This document shows, in pieces, positions 8,778-17,799 of a stretch of 64,000 nucleotides of DNA. Every line of letters starts with the position of its first letter. Within the stretch, counting starts at the first letter, position 1. The stretch lies in the NCBI GenBank assembly GCA_965231765.1, contig OZ246887.1:5146001-5210000 (forward strand), in the 5' to 3' direction. The position numbers and the translations under genes are program-made. Source of the stretch: JAAXHF01 sp963665955 (GTDB lineage: Bacteria; Desulfobacterota; Binatia; Bin18). The notes under the pieces were generated by a model. That model ran no database searches, was not told where the DNA came from, and saw only the letters and a list, made by a program, of their open reading frames with translations.

Positions 8778-9653
8778 GTGAGTATTCTTGTTAATAAAGA
8801 GACAAAAGTTGTGACACAGGGGATTACGGGTTCGACCGGTCAGCTGCATACCCGGGCCTGTAAGGAGTATGGCACCCAAATGGTGGCTGGGGTGACACCT
8901 GGCCGTGGGGGAACCGATTTTGAAGGAATCCCTATCTTTAACACCGTTGCTGAGTCAGTTGCGGCAACAGGTGCCAATGCCTCAGTCATTTATGTCCCAC
9001 CGCCGTTTGCGGCTGATGCCATCATGGAAGCCGTTGATGCGGAAATCTCCCTGGTGATCTGTATTACTGAGGGTATTCCGATCTTGGACATGGTCCGAGT
9101 CAAACGCTATATGTCTGGCAAAAATTCTCGGCTGATCGGTCCCAACTGTCCCGGTGTTATCACTCCAGGTGAGTGTAAGATTGGAATTATGCCGGGCTAT
9201 ATTCACACAGTCGGCAATATCGGCGTCGTGTCGCGGAGTGGGACGTTGACGTATGAGGCCGTGCATCAACTGACCCAGCTTGGCATTGGCCAGTCAAGCT
9301 GCGTAGGAATAGGTGGCGATCCCGTCAACGGAACGGGTTTTGTCGATGTCTTGCGCATGTTCCAGGATGACCGGCAAACCGCAGGTGTGGTGTTGATTGG
9401 TGAAATCGGTGGTAGCGCTGAGGAAGAAGCCGCGGAGTTCATCAAAACTCAAATGAATAAACCGGTTGCCGCGTTTATTGCAGGTCAGACTGCGCCCGCA
9501 GGCAAACGCATGGGCCATGCTGGGGCGATCATCGCTGGCGGTAAAGGCACGGCAGCTGAAAAGATCAAAGCGTTTGAAAATGCCGGCGCGCATACCATTT
9601 CGAGCCCAGCCGAAATGGGTGTGACGATGGCCAAGGCAATGGGTGAGGCGTAA
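8778..9653 (+). CDS. sucD: Succinate-CoA ligase, alpha subunit
   Basis: Alpha subunit carrying the phosphohistidine and the CoA-binding Rossmann domain. Motifs are QGITGSTGQLHT for CoA binding, GPNCPGVITPGECKIGIMPG, and GHAGAIIAGGKGTA, which holds the active-site His. The start is GTG behind GGAGAAA. At 291 residues it matches the family. A hairpin at 9694-9716 follows. Confidence 0.97.
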   Translation: MSILVNKETKVVTQGITGSTGQLHTRACKEYGTQMVAGVTPGRGGTDFEGIPIFNTVAESVAATGANASVIYVPPPFAADAIMEAVDAEISLVICITEGIPILDMVRVKRYMSGKNSRLIGPNCPGVITPGECKIGIMPGYIHTVGNIGVVSRSGTLTYEAVHQLTQLGIGQSSCVGIGGDPVNGTGFVDVLRMFQDDRQTAGVVLIGEIGGSAEEEAAEFIKTQMNKPVAAFIAGQTAPAGKRMGHAGAIIAGGKGTAAEKIKAFENAGAHTISSPAEMGVTMAKAMGEA

Positions 9654-9693
9654 TCAGTACACATTCTGTATTTCAGAGGCATACGGATTGAGT

Positions 9694-9716
9694 AGGGCGA
9701 ATCCACGGTTCGCCCT
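9694..9716 (+). terminator. Hairpin after sucD, possible terminator
   Basis: AGGGCGAA (9694-9701) pairs perfectly with TTCGCCCT (9709-9716) around a 7-base loop. Only a short T-poor tail (TATGCTTG) follows, so termination would be weak or Rho-assisted. Confidence 0.4.
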
Positions 9717-9734
9717 TATGCTTGTATCGAAATC

Positions 9735-10835
9735 ATGGACCCCCAACGTCTCTTCGACCAAGCGGAACGTGCTCGCCACACAAGCCGCTTCCCACAAGCC
9801 TTGGAGCGGTATCGCCAAGCGCGGGCCAGTTATGCCGCAGTACAAGATTCTGAAGGTGAACGAGACGCTTTAATCGGTACGGGTGATTGTCTGCGCATGC
9901 TGGGGAAGTTTGCGCACGCACGCCAAGCCTACGCCAAAGCGGTCGCCTTGTCCCAGATACTGGACGACCTCGAAGGGCTCGCCGAAAGTCAGGCTGGAGT
10001 AGGATTGAGCCTGCGTGCCCAGGGTCATCCGGAACAGGCTCTGCCGCATCTCAATCAAGCCCGAACGCTGTACAGGAAAGCCAAAGCGATTGAAGGGGAG
10101 GGGTTCAGCCTGTGGGCCATCGGCAGTACGTACCGGTTTTGTGGTGACTTGCGAAAAGCGGTCTCGCACTTCAAGAAAGCCCTGGCTATTGCCGAGGAGA
10201 ATGGGGATATGCCTGGGATTGGCTATGCCTTGTGCGGTTTGGGCGGGGCTTCACGCTTGATGGGCCGCTTTGATGATACGCAGTGCTATTACCAACGAGC
10301 AAATACCCTGTTTGAAGCAGAAAAGGACATCTACGGTCGGGCGTATTCCTCGTGTGGTCTCGGCAACGCGGCGCGCATGCATCAGGACTATGGGGCAGCC
10401 ATGAAATGGTTTGCCACGGCCGAGAAACTCTACGCTCGGATTGGCGACAAAGCCAGTTTTGCGTATACCGTCTGGGCGATGGCGACAGTTCACAAGATGC
10501 GTGAGGACTATACGCGCAGCGCTGAAACCTTTGCCCGCTCACAAGCCTTGTTTCGTGAAACCCGTGATCATCGCGGTACGATTTACTGTCGGCTTGGGGT
10601 AGGGGAGTTGGCTTTCCTCAGGGGGAAAGAAAAAACTGCCCGCAACAGCTTTCGCCGCTGCCTCGAACGCGCCGAACATTTCGGTTATTATGCTGAAGCA
10701 TGTCATGCCCAGACCGGTCTCGCGCTTCTCCCAGATATATCTGACGGTGCCCCAGACTGGACAGCCGTTAAAAAAGCCCACCACAAGTGTGGACTGCACT
10801 TCACCCCGCCGCCGCCACCGCTCAATCTACCCTGA
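9735..10835 (+). CDS. TPR-repeat protein of unknown function
   Basis: A 366-residue soluble protein built almost entirely of tetratricopeptide repeats. I count about eight units spaced about 40 residues apart. Examples are the segments starting LIGTGDCLRMLG, AGVGLSLRAQG, AIGSTYRFCGD, GLGGASRLMGR, GLGNAARMHQDYG and AMATVHKMREDY. The 40-residue spacing with GxG at the helix A end resembles Rapsyn/LGN-type repeats used for protein binding. There is no signal peptide and no catalytic domain. The ATG has no strong ribosome site. It lies between sucD and ndk, which does not suggest a pathway. Confidence 0.85.
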   Translation: MDPQRLFDQAERARHTSRFPQALERYRQARASYAAVQDSEGERDALIGTGDCLRMLGKFAHARQAYAKAVALSQILDDLEGLAESQAGVGLSLRAQGHPEQALPHLNQARTLYRKAKAIEGEGFSLWAIGSTYRFCGDLRKAVSHFKKALAIAEENGDMPGIGYALCGLGGASRLMGRFDDTQCYYQRANTLFEAEKDIYGRAYSSCGLGNAARMHQDYGAAMKWFATAEKLYARIGDKASFAYTVWAMATVHKMREDYTRSAETFARSQALFRETRDHRGTIYCRLGVGELAFLRGKEKTARNSFRRCLERAEHFGYYAEACHAQTGLALLPDISDGAPDWTAVKKAHHKCGLHFTPPPPPLNLP

Positions 10836-10935
10836 GCGTTCCTGGTGGATGCGCTGTGCTTATCTACCCTCCAGAGCTCCCCGACTCAGAGACTGGGCGG
10901 TTGAGCGAGATTCTTTGACCGAGGTTGGTAGCTCG

Positions 10936-10964
10936 TTGACCCTCTTTTGGCCTCCGGCTACACT
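10936..10964 (+). promoter_or_regulatory. Candidate sigma-70 promoter for ndk-rlmN-mtnP
   Basis: TTGACC (10936-10941), 17-bp spacer, TACACT (10959-10964), about 26 bp before the ndk ATG. The AGAAAGGAGAAG ribosome site follows. Good match in both boxes and spacing. Confidence 0.55.
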
Positions 10965-10990
10965 GTCTCGATTGTGAAGAAAGGAGAAGC

Positions 10991-11413
10991 ATGAAAGAAT
11001 GTACGCTGTCTATTATTAAGCCTGATGCGGTGCAAAAAAATGCCATCGGTGAGATTCTGCGCCGTTTTGAAAACGCTGGGCTCAAGATTGTTGCCGCAAA
11101 AATGATACATCTGAGTAAAGCTGAGGCGCAAGGGTTCTATGCTGTCCATAAAGAGCGTCCCTTTTTTGAGAGTCTGACGACGTTTATGTCGTCTGGACCC
11201 GTCTTGGTCTCAGTGCTGGAAGGCGAAGACGCCATCCAAACCAACCGTCAGCTGATGGGTGCAACCAATCCAGCCGAAGCAGATGCTGACACAATTCGGA
11301 AAGACTTTGCGACCGATATTGAGAGGAATGCTGCGCATGGTTCCGACGGTCCAGATACCGCCCGAGAGGAAATTGCTTATTTTTTCGGTGCAATGGAGAT
11401 TCATTCGACCTAA
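10991..11413 (+). CDS. ndk: Nucleoside diphosphate kinase
   Basis: Transfers phosphate between nucleoside tri- and diphosphates through a phospho-His. The 140-residue protein has IIKPDAV at the N-terminus and the active site motif NAAHGSD; the common form is NAVHGSD, so this is a conservative change. A strong AAGGAGAAG precedes the ATG. Its stop overlaps the rlmN start by one base, so the two are coupled. Confidence 0.97.
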   Translation: MKECTLSIIKPDAVQKNAIGEILRRFENAGLKIVAAKMIHLSKAEAQGFYAVHKERPFFESLTTFMSSGPVLVSVLEGEDAIQTNRQLMGATNPAEADADTIRKDFATDIERNAAHGSDGPDTAREEIAYFFGAMEIHST

Positions 11414-12459
11414 TGTCGTACGACATTAAAGAACTGTCTAAGACCGAGCTTGAGCAGTGGTGCGTGGAGAATGGACACAAACCGTTTCGGGCTCGGCAGA
11501 TAGCGAAGTGGGTCTATCAGCGTGGGGCAGATAGCTTTGCTGAGATGAGCGATATTCCTACGTCCTTGCGCGAGATTCTTGCCCTTACCTTCTCGATTGG
11601 CCATTTGTCCTGTGTACGGATGTCTGCGGCAAGTGACGGTACACGAAAATATCTGTTTGCGCTCACAGATACGCGCAGCATTGAAAGCGTGTGTATTCCT
11701 GCTGCTGAACGTCAAACGCTGTGTGTGTCCTCGCAAGTTGGCTGTGCCATGGGGTGCCAGTTCTGCGCGACAGCCCAGGTGCGACCCGTTCGGAATTTGA
11801 CTGCTGGGGAAATTCTGGGTCAAATCCGGGAAGTTCAGCGCGGACTCCCGGCGGACAAGAGATTAACCAATCTCGTCTTTATGGGCATGGGCGAACCTTT
11901 GGCCAACTATGAGCAAGTAGTCAAGGCAATTGAGATTATTACGGCCGCATGGGGGCTGAATTTTTCGCCTCGAAAAGTGACGGTTTCCACTGTTGGCTTG
12001 GTGCCTCAGATGCGTCGTTTGCTGGAAGAGACGCAGGTGAATTTGACGGTTTCATTGACGGCAACAACAAATCAGCTACGTGACACCTTAATGCCAGTCA
12101 ACACCCGCTACCCGCTTGAGCAGCTTTTGGAGACCTGCCGAAGTGTGCCGCCAAAACCGCGTAATCGCCTGACTTTTGCTTATACGATGCTCGGCGGAGT
12201 GAATGATAGTGGAGCAGATGCGCGCCGATTGACAAAGCTTCTGCACGGGACGCGGGCCAAAGTCAATCTGATCCCGTTTAATCCTTTTCCTGGATCGCCT
12301 TTTGTATCGAGCCGACGAGAAGACATGCAGCAGTTCCGCCACATACTGCTTGATAAAGGGGTGTACGCCAGCATCCGGGAAAGCCGGGGACAGGAGGTTG
12401 ACGCGGCATGCGGACAGCTTGCGGCTCGCACCCAACAGTCCACTGCGCGCTCTTCGTGA
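11413..12459 (+). CDS. rlmN: 23S rRNA / tRNA (adenine-C2) methyltransferase RlmN
   Basis: Radical SAM enzyme that methylates C2 of A2503 in 23S rRNA and A37 of some tRNAs. The 4Fe-4S motif is CAMGCQFC, the GMGEPL motif follows, and the C-terminal mechanistic Cys is in EVDAACGQL. Length 348 is standard. Overlap with ndk and the close mtnP downstream make a small operon found in several deep-branching Proteobacteria-like groups. Confidence 0.97.
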   Translation: MSYDIKELSKTELEQWCVENGHKPFRARQIAKWVYQRGADSFAEMSDIPTSLREILALTFSIGHLSCVRMSAASDGTRKYLFALTDTRSIESVCIPAAERQTLCVSSQVGCAMGCQFCATAQVRPVRNLTAGEILGQIREVQRGLPADKRLTNLVFMGMGEPLANYEQVVKAIEIITAAWGLNFSPRKVTVSTVGLVPQMRRLLEETQVNLTVSLTATTNQLRDTLMPVNTRYPLEQLLETCRSVPPKPRNRLTFAYTMLGGVNDSGADARRLTKLLHGTRAKVNLIPFNPFPGSPFVSSRREDMQQFRHILLDKGVYASIRESRGQEVDAACGQLAARTQQSTARSS

Positions 12460-12494
12460 GAAGAAAGATCAACTGAGAAGGGGAACGTGAGAGA

Positions 12495-13349
12495 ATGGCA
12501 ACACTCGGTGTAGTCGGTGGGAGTGGGTTGTACCAAATGACGGGTATCGAGCGGGGAGAATGGGTGTCTGTTGAGACACCGTTTGGCACTCCTTCGGATG
12601 ACTATTTTGTTGGAGAACTCGATGGAGTCCGGGTTGTCTTTCTGCCCCGGCATGGTCGTGGCCATCGTATCCTGCCCTCAGAGCTGAACTTCCGAGCCAA
12701 TATCTACGGCATGAAAAAACTTGGGGTAGAGCATCTGATTGCGGTGAGTGCAGTGGGGAGTCTGAAGCAGGAAATCGTGCCTGGAGACCTCGTTGTTCCC
12801 GACCAATTTATCGATCGCACCCGTGGACGGATTGGAACTTTCTTTGGTGCTGGGATTGTTGCTCACGTTGCCTTTGCCGATCCGGTATGTGGGCCGCTGT
12901 CGCAGCTGTTAGCCGAAGTCGGACGCGAACTGGGGACGACCATCCATGCTGGCGGGACGTATATTTGTATGGAAGGCCCGCAGTTCTCGACCCGCGCCGA
13001 ATCCTTCCTGTATCGGAGCTGGGGCGCTGATATTATCGGGATGACCAACCTCCAAGAGGCAAAGCTGGCGCGCGAGGCTGAGCTGTGTTTTGCAACTCTC
13101 GCTCTCGCAACTGACTATGATTGCTGGAATACCGAGGCCGGGGATGTGGTGATTGAGGATATCTTGGCCCTTCTCAACAAAAATGTCGAAGCTGCCCAAA
13201 ATATCGTCCGGACTGTGCTCACGCGGTTGCCTGATCACCGCGCCTGCAACTGCTCACAGGCGTTACACAATGCGATTATCACCGATCGGAGTCAGATTCC
13301 GGATGCAGTGAAAAACGACTTGGATATCCTGATTGGTAAATATCTTTAA
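12495..13349 (+). CDS. mtnP: S-methyl-5'-thioadenosine phosphorylase
   Basis: Splits methylthioadenosine (from polyamine or similar synthesis) with phosphate, the first step of methionine salvage. Motifs are GVVGGSGLYQM, the phosphate site RHGRGH, TYICMEGPQFSTRAES, and a C-terminal MTN-to-TDYDCW region typical of MTAP rather than purine nucleoside phosphorylase. The protein is 284 residues. It lies 36 bp after rlmN. Its methionine link fits the met locus 12 kb away, though no further salvage genes are here. Confidence 0.94.
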   Translation: MATLGVVGGSGLYQMTGIERGEWVSVETPFGTPSDDYFVGELDGVRVVFLPRHGRGHRILPSELNFRANIYGMKKLGVEHLIAVSAVGSLKQEIVPGDLVVPDQFIDRTRGRIGTFFGAGIVAHVAFADPVCGPLSQLLAEVGRELGTTIHAGGTYICMEGPQFSTRAESFLYRSWGADIIGMTNLQEAKLAREAELCFATLALATDYDCWNTEAGDVVIEDILALLNKNVEAAQNIVRTVLTRLPDHRACNCSQALHNAIITDRSQIPDAVKNDLDILIGKYL

Positions 13350-13357
13350 AGCTATGG

Positions 13358-14448
13358 GTGAATGAGCGAATGAAAAGCGCATCGCCGACTTCAGGAACTT
13401 CGCCAACTTCCCCAACAGGGAGCCCTCCGTCTGGGGTTTCCAGCCCTGACGGGGTGACTGCCGACTGCCAAAATTCTGAAGATTCTCCAGACCAGACCAG
13501 TCAGCCGGCCCCGTACCTGTCTCTCGTCGTGCCAGTGTATAACGAGGTCGATAACCTCCGGCTACTGTGCCAAAAAATTGGTGAAGTTTTGGATACGACA
13601 CACTGGGCCTATGAAGCCATTCTGGTTGACGATGGCAGTTTGGATGGCAGTGCTGAGTTGCTCGTTGAGCTGTATCATGCCTATGCTTGGCTCAAAGTTG
13701 TACGTTTTCGTCGCAACTTTGGCCAAACAGCCGCCCTGGCGGCCGGCTTTTCCCAAGCCCAGGGCGAGGTGATTGTCTCGTTAGACGCTGATCTGCAAAA
13801 TGATCCGGCCGATATTCCCCAATTAGTGGACAAGCTGAATGAGGGCTATGACTTGGTCAATGGCTGGCGAGCCGATCGTCAAGACCCTTTTTGGCAGCGC
13901 CGTTTACCCTCCCAAATCGCCAACCGCATGATTTCCTTGCTGACCCAGGTCAAACTGCATGACTATGGATGTACGCTCAAAGCCTTTCGACGTCATATTG
14001 CCAAAGACATTAAATTGTATGGCGAGATGCATCGCTTCATCCCCGCTTTGGCCCGCGATCTTGGGGCAACGATTACTGAAATGCCCGTCACCCATCATCC
14101 ACGTCGGCGAGGCTCTTCAAAGTACGGTTTGGCTCGGACATTATGGGTCATTCTCGATCTGTTGACGTTAAATTTCTGTCCAGCTACGCGACTCGTCCGA
14201 GCCATCTGTTTGGTTTGTTGGGTTTCTTTTCCTTTCTGCTTGGCACGGCGATTACCACGGTTTTAGGCATACAACGCATCTTTTTCGCCATCCAACTGTC
14301 AAACCGCCCGCTCCTCCAACTGGGACTCCTGCTCATTGTGACTGGTGTACAATTCTTGACCATGGGACTCATTGGCGAGATGCTGGTCCGGACCTACCAT
14401 GAAAGCCAAGAGAAACCCATCTATTGGATCAAAGATGTGTTGGAATGA
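13358..14448 (+). pseudogene. GT2 glycosyltransferase (DPM1/ArnC-like), frameshifted
   Basis: The first frame gives the catalytic domain of a polyprenyl-phosphate sugar transferase: LVVPVYNEVDNL, then DDGSLDGS, SLDADLQNDP, and HHPRRRGSSKYGL. The expected C-terminal membrane part, with SSYATRPSHLFG then two hydrophobic spans and the end RTYHESQEKPIYW, lies in the next frame (shadow start 14143). Restoring one base in the A run near 14169 (TTAAATTTC) would give DLLTLKFLSSYATRP, the family sequence. So it is either a real -1 mutation or a consensus error. The N-terminus (GTG 13358 or ATG 13370) has a Ser/Thr/Pro-rich extension. It heads the UDP-sugar cluster. Confidence 0.85.
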
Positions 14449-14491
14449 TAAGCTAAAAGCTCGGAGCTAATCGTTTTCTTGAGGAGTGGTT

Positions 14492-15850
14492 ATGAGGTTG
14501 TGTGTTATTGGGACCGGGTATGTTGGGCTGGTGGCGGGAACGTGTCTGGCGGAGAGTGGCAATGAGGTCACCTGTGTCGATATTGATCAGCAAAAAATTG
14601 CTGAGCTGAGCGCCGGTCGGGTGCCGATTTATGAGCCGGGCTTAGAAGAGCTCATCCGGCGTAATGTGGCCGACGGACGGCTCCGGTTCACGATCGACCT
14701 GACGAATGCAGTCAAAGAGAGTCTGGTGTGTTTTATCGCTGTTGGTACCCCGCCAGACAGCGATGGCTCGGCCGACGTTCAGATGGTCCTGGGGGCGGCT
14801 AGGAGTGTTGCCCAGGCCATGCAGGACTACCGGGTTGTGGTCCTTAAAAGTACGGTCCCAGTTGGCACGGCTGATCAGGTCCGAGAGATAATGACGGCTG
14901 CGACCGAACATCCATTTGACGTCATCTCGAACCCTGAATTCTTAAAAGAAGGTGCAGCCGTTGAAGACTTTATGAGACCGGACCGGGTTGTCCTGGGCGG
15001 CAATAACGATCAGGCCTTGTCAGTCATGCAAGAGCTGTATGGGCCGTTTGTACGCACAGAGAATCCGATCCTGCTCATGGATAATCGCAGCGCTGAGATG
15101 ACCAAGTACGCCGCGAATGCCCTTCTCGCCACCCGGATTTCGTTTATGAACGAGATTGCCAGGCTGTGTGAGAGCATTGGGGCAGATGTGGCCGATGTGC
15201 GGCGCGGCATTGGGTTTGATCGGCGCATCGGGCATGCCTTCCTTTTTCCTGGGGTTGGTTATGGCGGCTCGTGCTTTCCGAAGGACGTGCAGGCAGTGAT
15301 CCGGACTGCAGAAACGAATGGTGTAGACTTCTCACTGCTGAAAGCTGTTGAGGCGGTCAATGCGCGCCAAAAGCAGCTCTTAGTCGATAAAGTCCATCAC
15401 ACCTTTGGCCCAGATCTGCACGGTCGGAAGTTTGCGATTTGGGGCCTGGCCTTCAAGCCCCGGACTGACGATATGCGAGAGGCACCCTCGGTCGTGATTA
15501 TCGAGGCGCTGTTAGCTGCCGGGGCGAGCCTAGCCGTGCACGACCCCGAAGCTCTGAACCGCGCTCGTGAGATATTTGGCGAGCAGGTGTCGTATCACCA
15601 GGTCAATTACGACACCTTAACCGACGCTGATGCCTTGCTGATTGTGACAGAGTGGAATGAGTTTCGCCGGCCAAACTTTGAACGCATGCGAACCACAATG
15701 AAGACGCCGCTGATCTTTGATGGGCGTAATCTGTATGAGCCTGGAGTCATGCAACAAGAGGGTTTTACCTATCATCCGATTGGGCGCCGCCCAGTCGTGC
15801 AGGATGTACAGGCCGTGCAGGCTGAAGGCAGAGCAGCTGTGGGAGCATAG
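14492..15850 (+). CDS. UDP-glucose 6-dehydrogenase
   Basis: NAD-dependent four-electron oxidation of UDP-glucose to UDP-glucuronate. The Rossmann motif is VIGTGYVGL at the start. The catalytic Cys sits in GYGGSCFPKD, the substrate loop in SNPEFLKEG, and the C-terminal domain has AFKPRTDDMREAPS. I use the ATG at 14492, six bases after GAGGAG, rather than the GTG at 14486. The product is the substrate of the next enzyme, which begins 1 bp after this stop. Confidence 0.95.
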   Translation: MRLCVIGTGYVGLVAGTCLAESGNEVTCVDIDQQKIAELSAGRVPIYEPGLEELIRRNVADGRLRFTIDLTNAVKESLVCFIAVGTPPDSDGSADVQMVLGAARSVAQAMQDYRVVVLKSTVPVGTADQVREIMTAATEHPFDVISNPEFLKEGAAVEDFMRPDRVVLGGNNDQALSVMQELYGPFVRTENPILLMDNRSAEMTKYAANALLATRISFMNEIARLCESIGADVADVRRGIGFDRRIGHAFLFPGVGYGGSCFPKDVQAVIRTAETNGVDFSLLKAVEAVNARQKQLLVDKVHHTFGPDLHGRKFAIWGLAFKPRTDDMREAPSVVIIEALLAAGASLAVHDPEALNRAREIFGEQVSYHQVNYDTLTDADALLIVTEWNEFRRPNFERMRTTMKTPLIFDGRNLYEPGVMQQEGFTYHPIGRRPVVQDVQAVQAEGRAAVGA

Positions 15851-15851
15851 T

Positions 15852-16793
15852 ATGGCACGCATCTTAATCACTGGCGGTGCCGGTTTTATTGGCTCACACT
15901 TGTGTGAGCGCTTCCTGGCTGACGAGCATAAGGTGGTCTGTATGGACAACCTCATCACCGGCAATGCCGATAATATTGCTCACCTGTTTCCGAATCCGCG
16001 TTTTTCGTTTATCCCGCAGGACGTCACTAACTACATGTATGTCAAAGGATCACTGGATACGATCCTCCACTTTGCCTCACCGGCAAGTCCGATTGATTAT
16101 TTGGAGTTGCCGATTCAGACCCTCAAGGTCGGTTCGCTCGGCACGCATAAAGCGCTCGGCTTGGCGAAAGAAAAAGGCGCGCGTTTGCTGCTGGCTTCGA
16201 CTTCAGAAGTCTACGGTGATCCCCTGGTGCATCCCCAAAAAGAGGAGTACTGGGGCAACGTGAATCCGATTGGGCCACGTGGCGTATACGACGAAGCCAA
16301 GCGCTTTGCCGAAGCAATGGTCATGGCCTATCATCGGACACATGGAGTTGAGACACGTATCGTACGCATTTTTAACACCTATGGGCCACGGATGCGGATG
16401 AATGACGGCCGGGTGGTGCCGAATTTCATCCCCCAAGCTCTCAAAGGCGAAGATCTCACGGTCTACGGAGATGGAAGCCAGACTCGCAGTTTTTGTTATG
16501 TGACGGACGTAGTCGAAGGAATCTATCGACTCTTATATTCTGATCACAATGGACCAGTGAATGTTGGCAATCCGCGTGAAATGTCTGTGTTGGAATTTGC
16601 CCGCCTGGTTATCACACTCACCGGGAGTCAGAGTCAGGTGACCTTTCAGCCCTTGCCGGTTGATGATCCGAAAGTCCGCCAGCCTGATATCAGTTTGGCC
16701 CGTCGGCTTCTCGGCTGGGAGCCGCACGTGTCACTTGAGGAAGGGCTCAAGCAGACGATTGCATATTTCCAAGACAGACTCGCTCAGGCATAA
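15852..16793 (+). CDS. UDP-glucuronate decarboxylase (UDP-xylose synthase)
   Basis: Extended short-chain dehydrogenase that turns UDP-glucuronate into UDP-xylose. Motifs are ITGGAGFIGSHL for NAD binding and YDEAKRF (YxxxK). The family-specific stretches GPRGVYDEAKRF, NTYGPRM and YGDGSQTRSFCYV distinguish UXS from epimerases. The start is ATG 15852, directly after the dehydrogenase stop; a longer reading frame extends upstream inside that gene and is not used. 313 residues. Confidence 0.93.
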   Translation: MARILITGGAGFIGSHLCERFLADEHKVVCMDNLITGNADNIAHLFPNPRFSFIPQDVTNYMYVKGSLDTILHFASPASPIDYLELPIQTLKVGSLGTHKALGLAKEKGARLLLASTSEVYGDPLVHPQKEEYWGNVNPIGPRGVYDEAKRFAEAMVMAYHRTHGVETRIVRIFNTYGPRMRMNDGRVVPNFIPQALKGEDLTVYGDGSQTRSFCYVTDVVEGIYRLLYSDHNGPVNVGNPREMSVLEFARLVITLTGSQSQVTFQPLPVDDPKVRQPDISLARRLLGWEPHVSLEEGLKQTIAYFQDRLAQA

Positions 16794-16853
16794 CGCTCGG
16801 CCAGTAGCGCAGGAGACGAGTCAGAACAAGGGTAGGAGGAACGGAAGGATGCC

Positions 16854-17789
16854 ATGCGGGTATTGGTGACTGGCGGGGCTGGGTTCATTGGATCGCATAT
16901 CGTAGATGCCTATATGAAGGCAGGCCACGAGGTGGTGGTGGTCGATGATCTGTCGACCGGCAAGCGGGAAAATTTGCACCCGCAGGCACGTTTTGTCCAG
17001 GCCAATATTCAGGACCCAGCCGTACGCAAGCTGATCGTTGACGAAAAGATTGAAGCTATTAACCATCATGCCGCTCAAATGGACGTCCGGCGTTCTGTTG
17101 CCGACCCGCTGTTTGATGCCCAGGTGAATATTCTGGGTTTCTTGAACGTCCTTGAGGGGGCACGCGAAGCTGGGGTGCAGAAGATTATCTTCGCCTCGTC
17201 TGGGGGCACAGTGTATGGCGAACAGCAGGTTTTCCCTGCTGATGAAGGTCACCCGACCCAGCCGCTTAGCCCCTACGGAGTCAGCAAACTCACGGGTGAA
17301 CGCTATCTTGGATTCTACCGTACAGCGTATGGGATTCCGTATGTTGCCCTGCGCTATGCCAACGTGTATGGACCGCGTCAGGATCCACACGGCGAAGCCG
17401 GGGTGGTGGCGATCTTTACGATGCGCTTGCTGGCTGGAGAGCAGCCTGTGATTAACGGGGACGGCAAGCAGAGCCGCGATTATGTGTTTGTTGGCGATGT
17501 GGCCCACGCGAACCTGGCGGCCCTGCAGGTGGACTACACCGGCTCAATCAATATTGGGACGGCGATCGAGACTAATGTGAATACGCTGTTTGCGCAACTG
17601 TGTCGTTTAACGCAATCCACGGCTTCTGAGGAACATGGGCCAGCTAGGTTGGGCGAGCAACGCCGGAGTGTCTTGGCCTGGGATCATGCCCAGCAGATGC
17701 TGGACTGGCGGCCGGACGTCGCGATCGCTGATGGGCTCAGACAAACGGTTGAGTTCTTCCGTGCCCGCCAGGCAAGGCAGGCTAGATAA
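16854..17789 (+). CDS. NAD-dependent sugar epimerase (UDP-glucose 4-epimerase type)
   Basis: Extended SDR of 311 residues. It has VTGGAGFIGSHIVDAY, the catalytic Tyr and Lys in SPYGVSKLTGERYL, and ANVYGPRQDPHGEAGVV, all typical of GalE/WbpP-like epimerases. With the two genes upstream it may interconvert UDP-glucose, UDP-glucuronate, UDP-xylose and their 4-epimers for surface polysaccharide. The exact substrate cannot be read from sequence. The start has GTAGGAGGAACGG upstream. Confidence 0.9.
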   Translation: MRVLVTGGAGFIGSHIVDAYMKAGHEVVVVDDLSTGKRENLHPQARFVQANIQDPAVRKLIVDEKIEAINHHAAQMDVRRSVADPLFDAQVNILGFLNVLEGAREAGVQKIIFASSGGTVYGEQQVFPADEGHPTQPLSPYGVSKLTGERYLGFYRTAYGIPYVALRYANVYGPRQDPHGEAGVVAIFTMRLLAGEQPVINGDGKQSRDYVFVGDVAHANLAALQVDYTGSINIGTAIETNVNTLFAQLCRLTQSTASEEHGPARLGEQRRSVLAWDHAQQMLDWRPDVAIADGLRQTVEFFRARQARQAR

Positions 17790-17799
17790 TATCTACTCC

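Noticed and set aside
14160..14175. Programmed -1 frameshift
   Set aside because: No X-XXY-YYZ slippery heptamer is present at the junction and no downstream hairpin is obvious.
14143..14448. Separate small membrane-protein gene
   Set aside because: Its sequence is the missing C-terminus of the glycosyltransferase, so it is part of the frameshifted gene.
17635..17799. Upstream start for lepA
   Set aside because: That part is inside the epimerase gene and the LepA family begins at MDSKYIRNFS.
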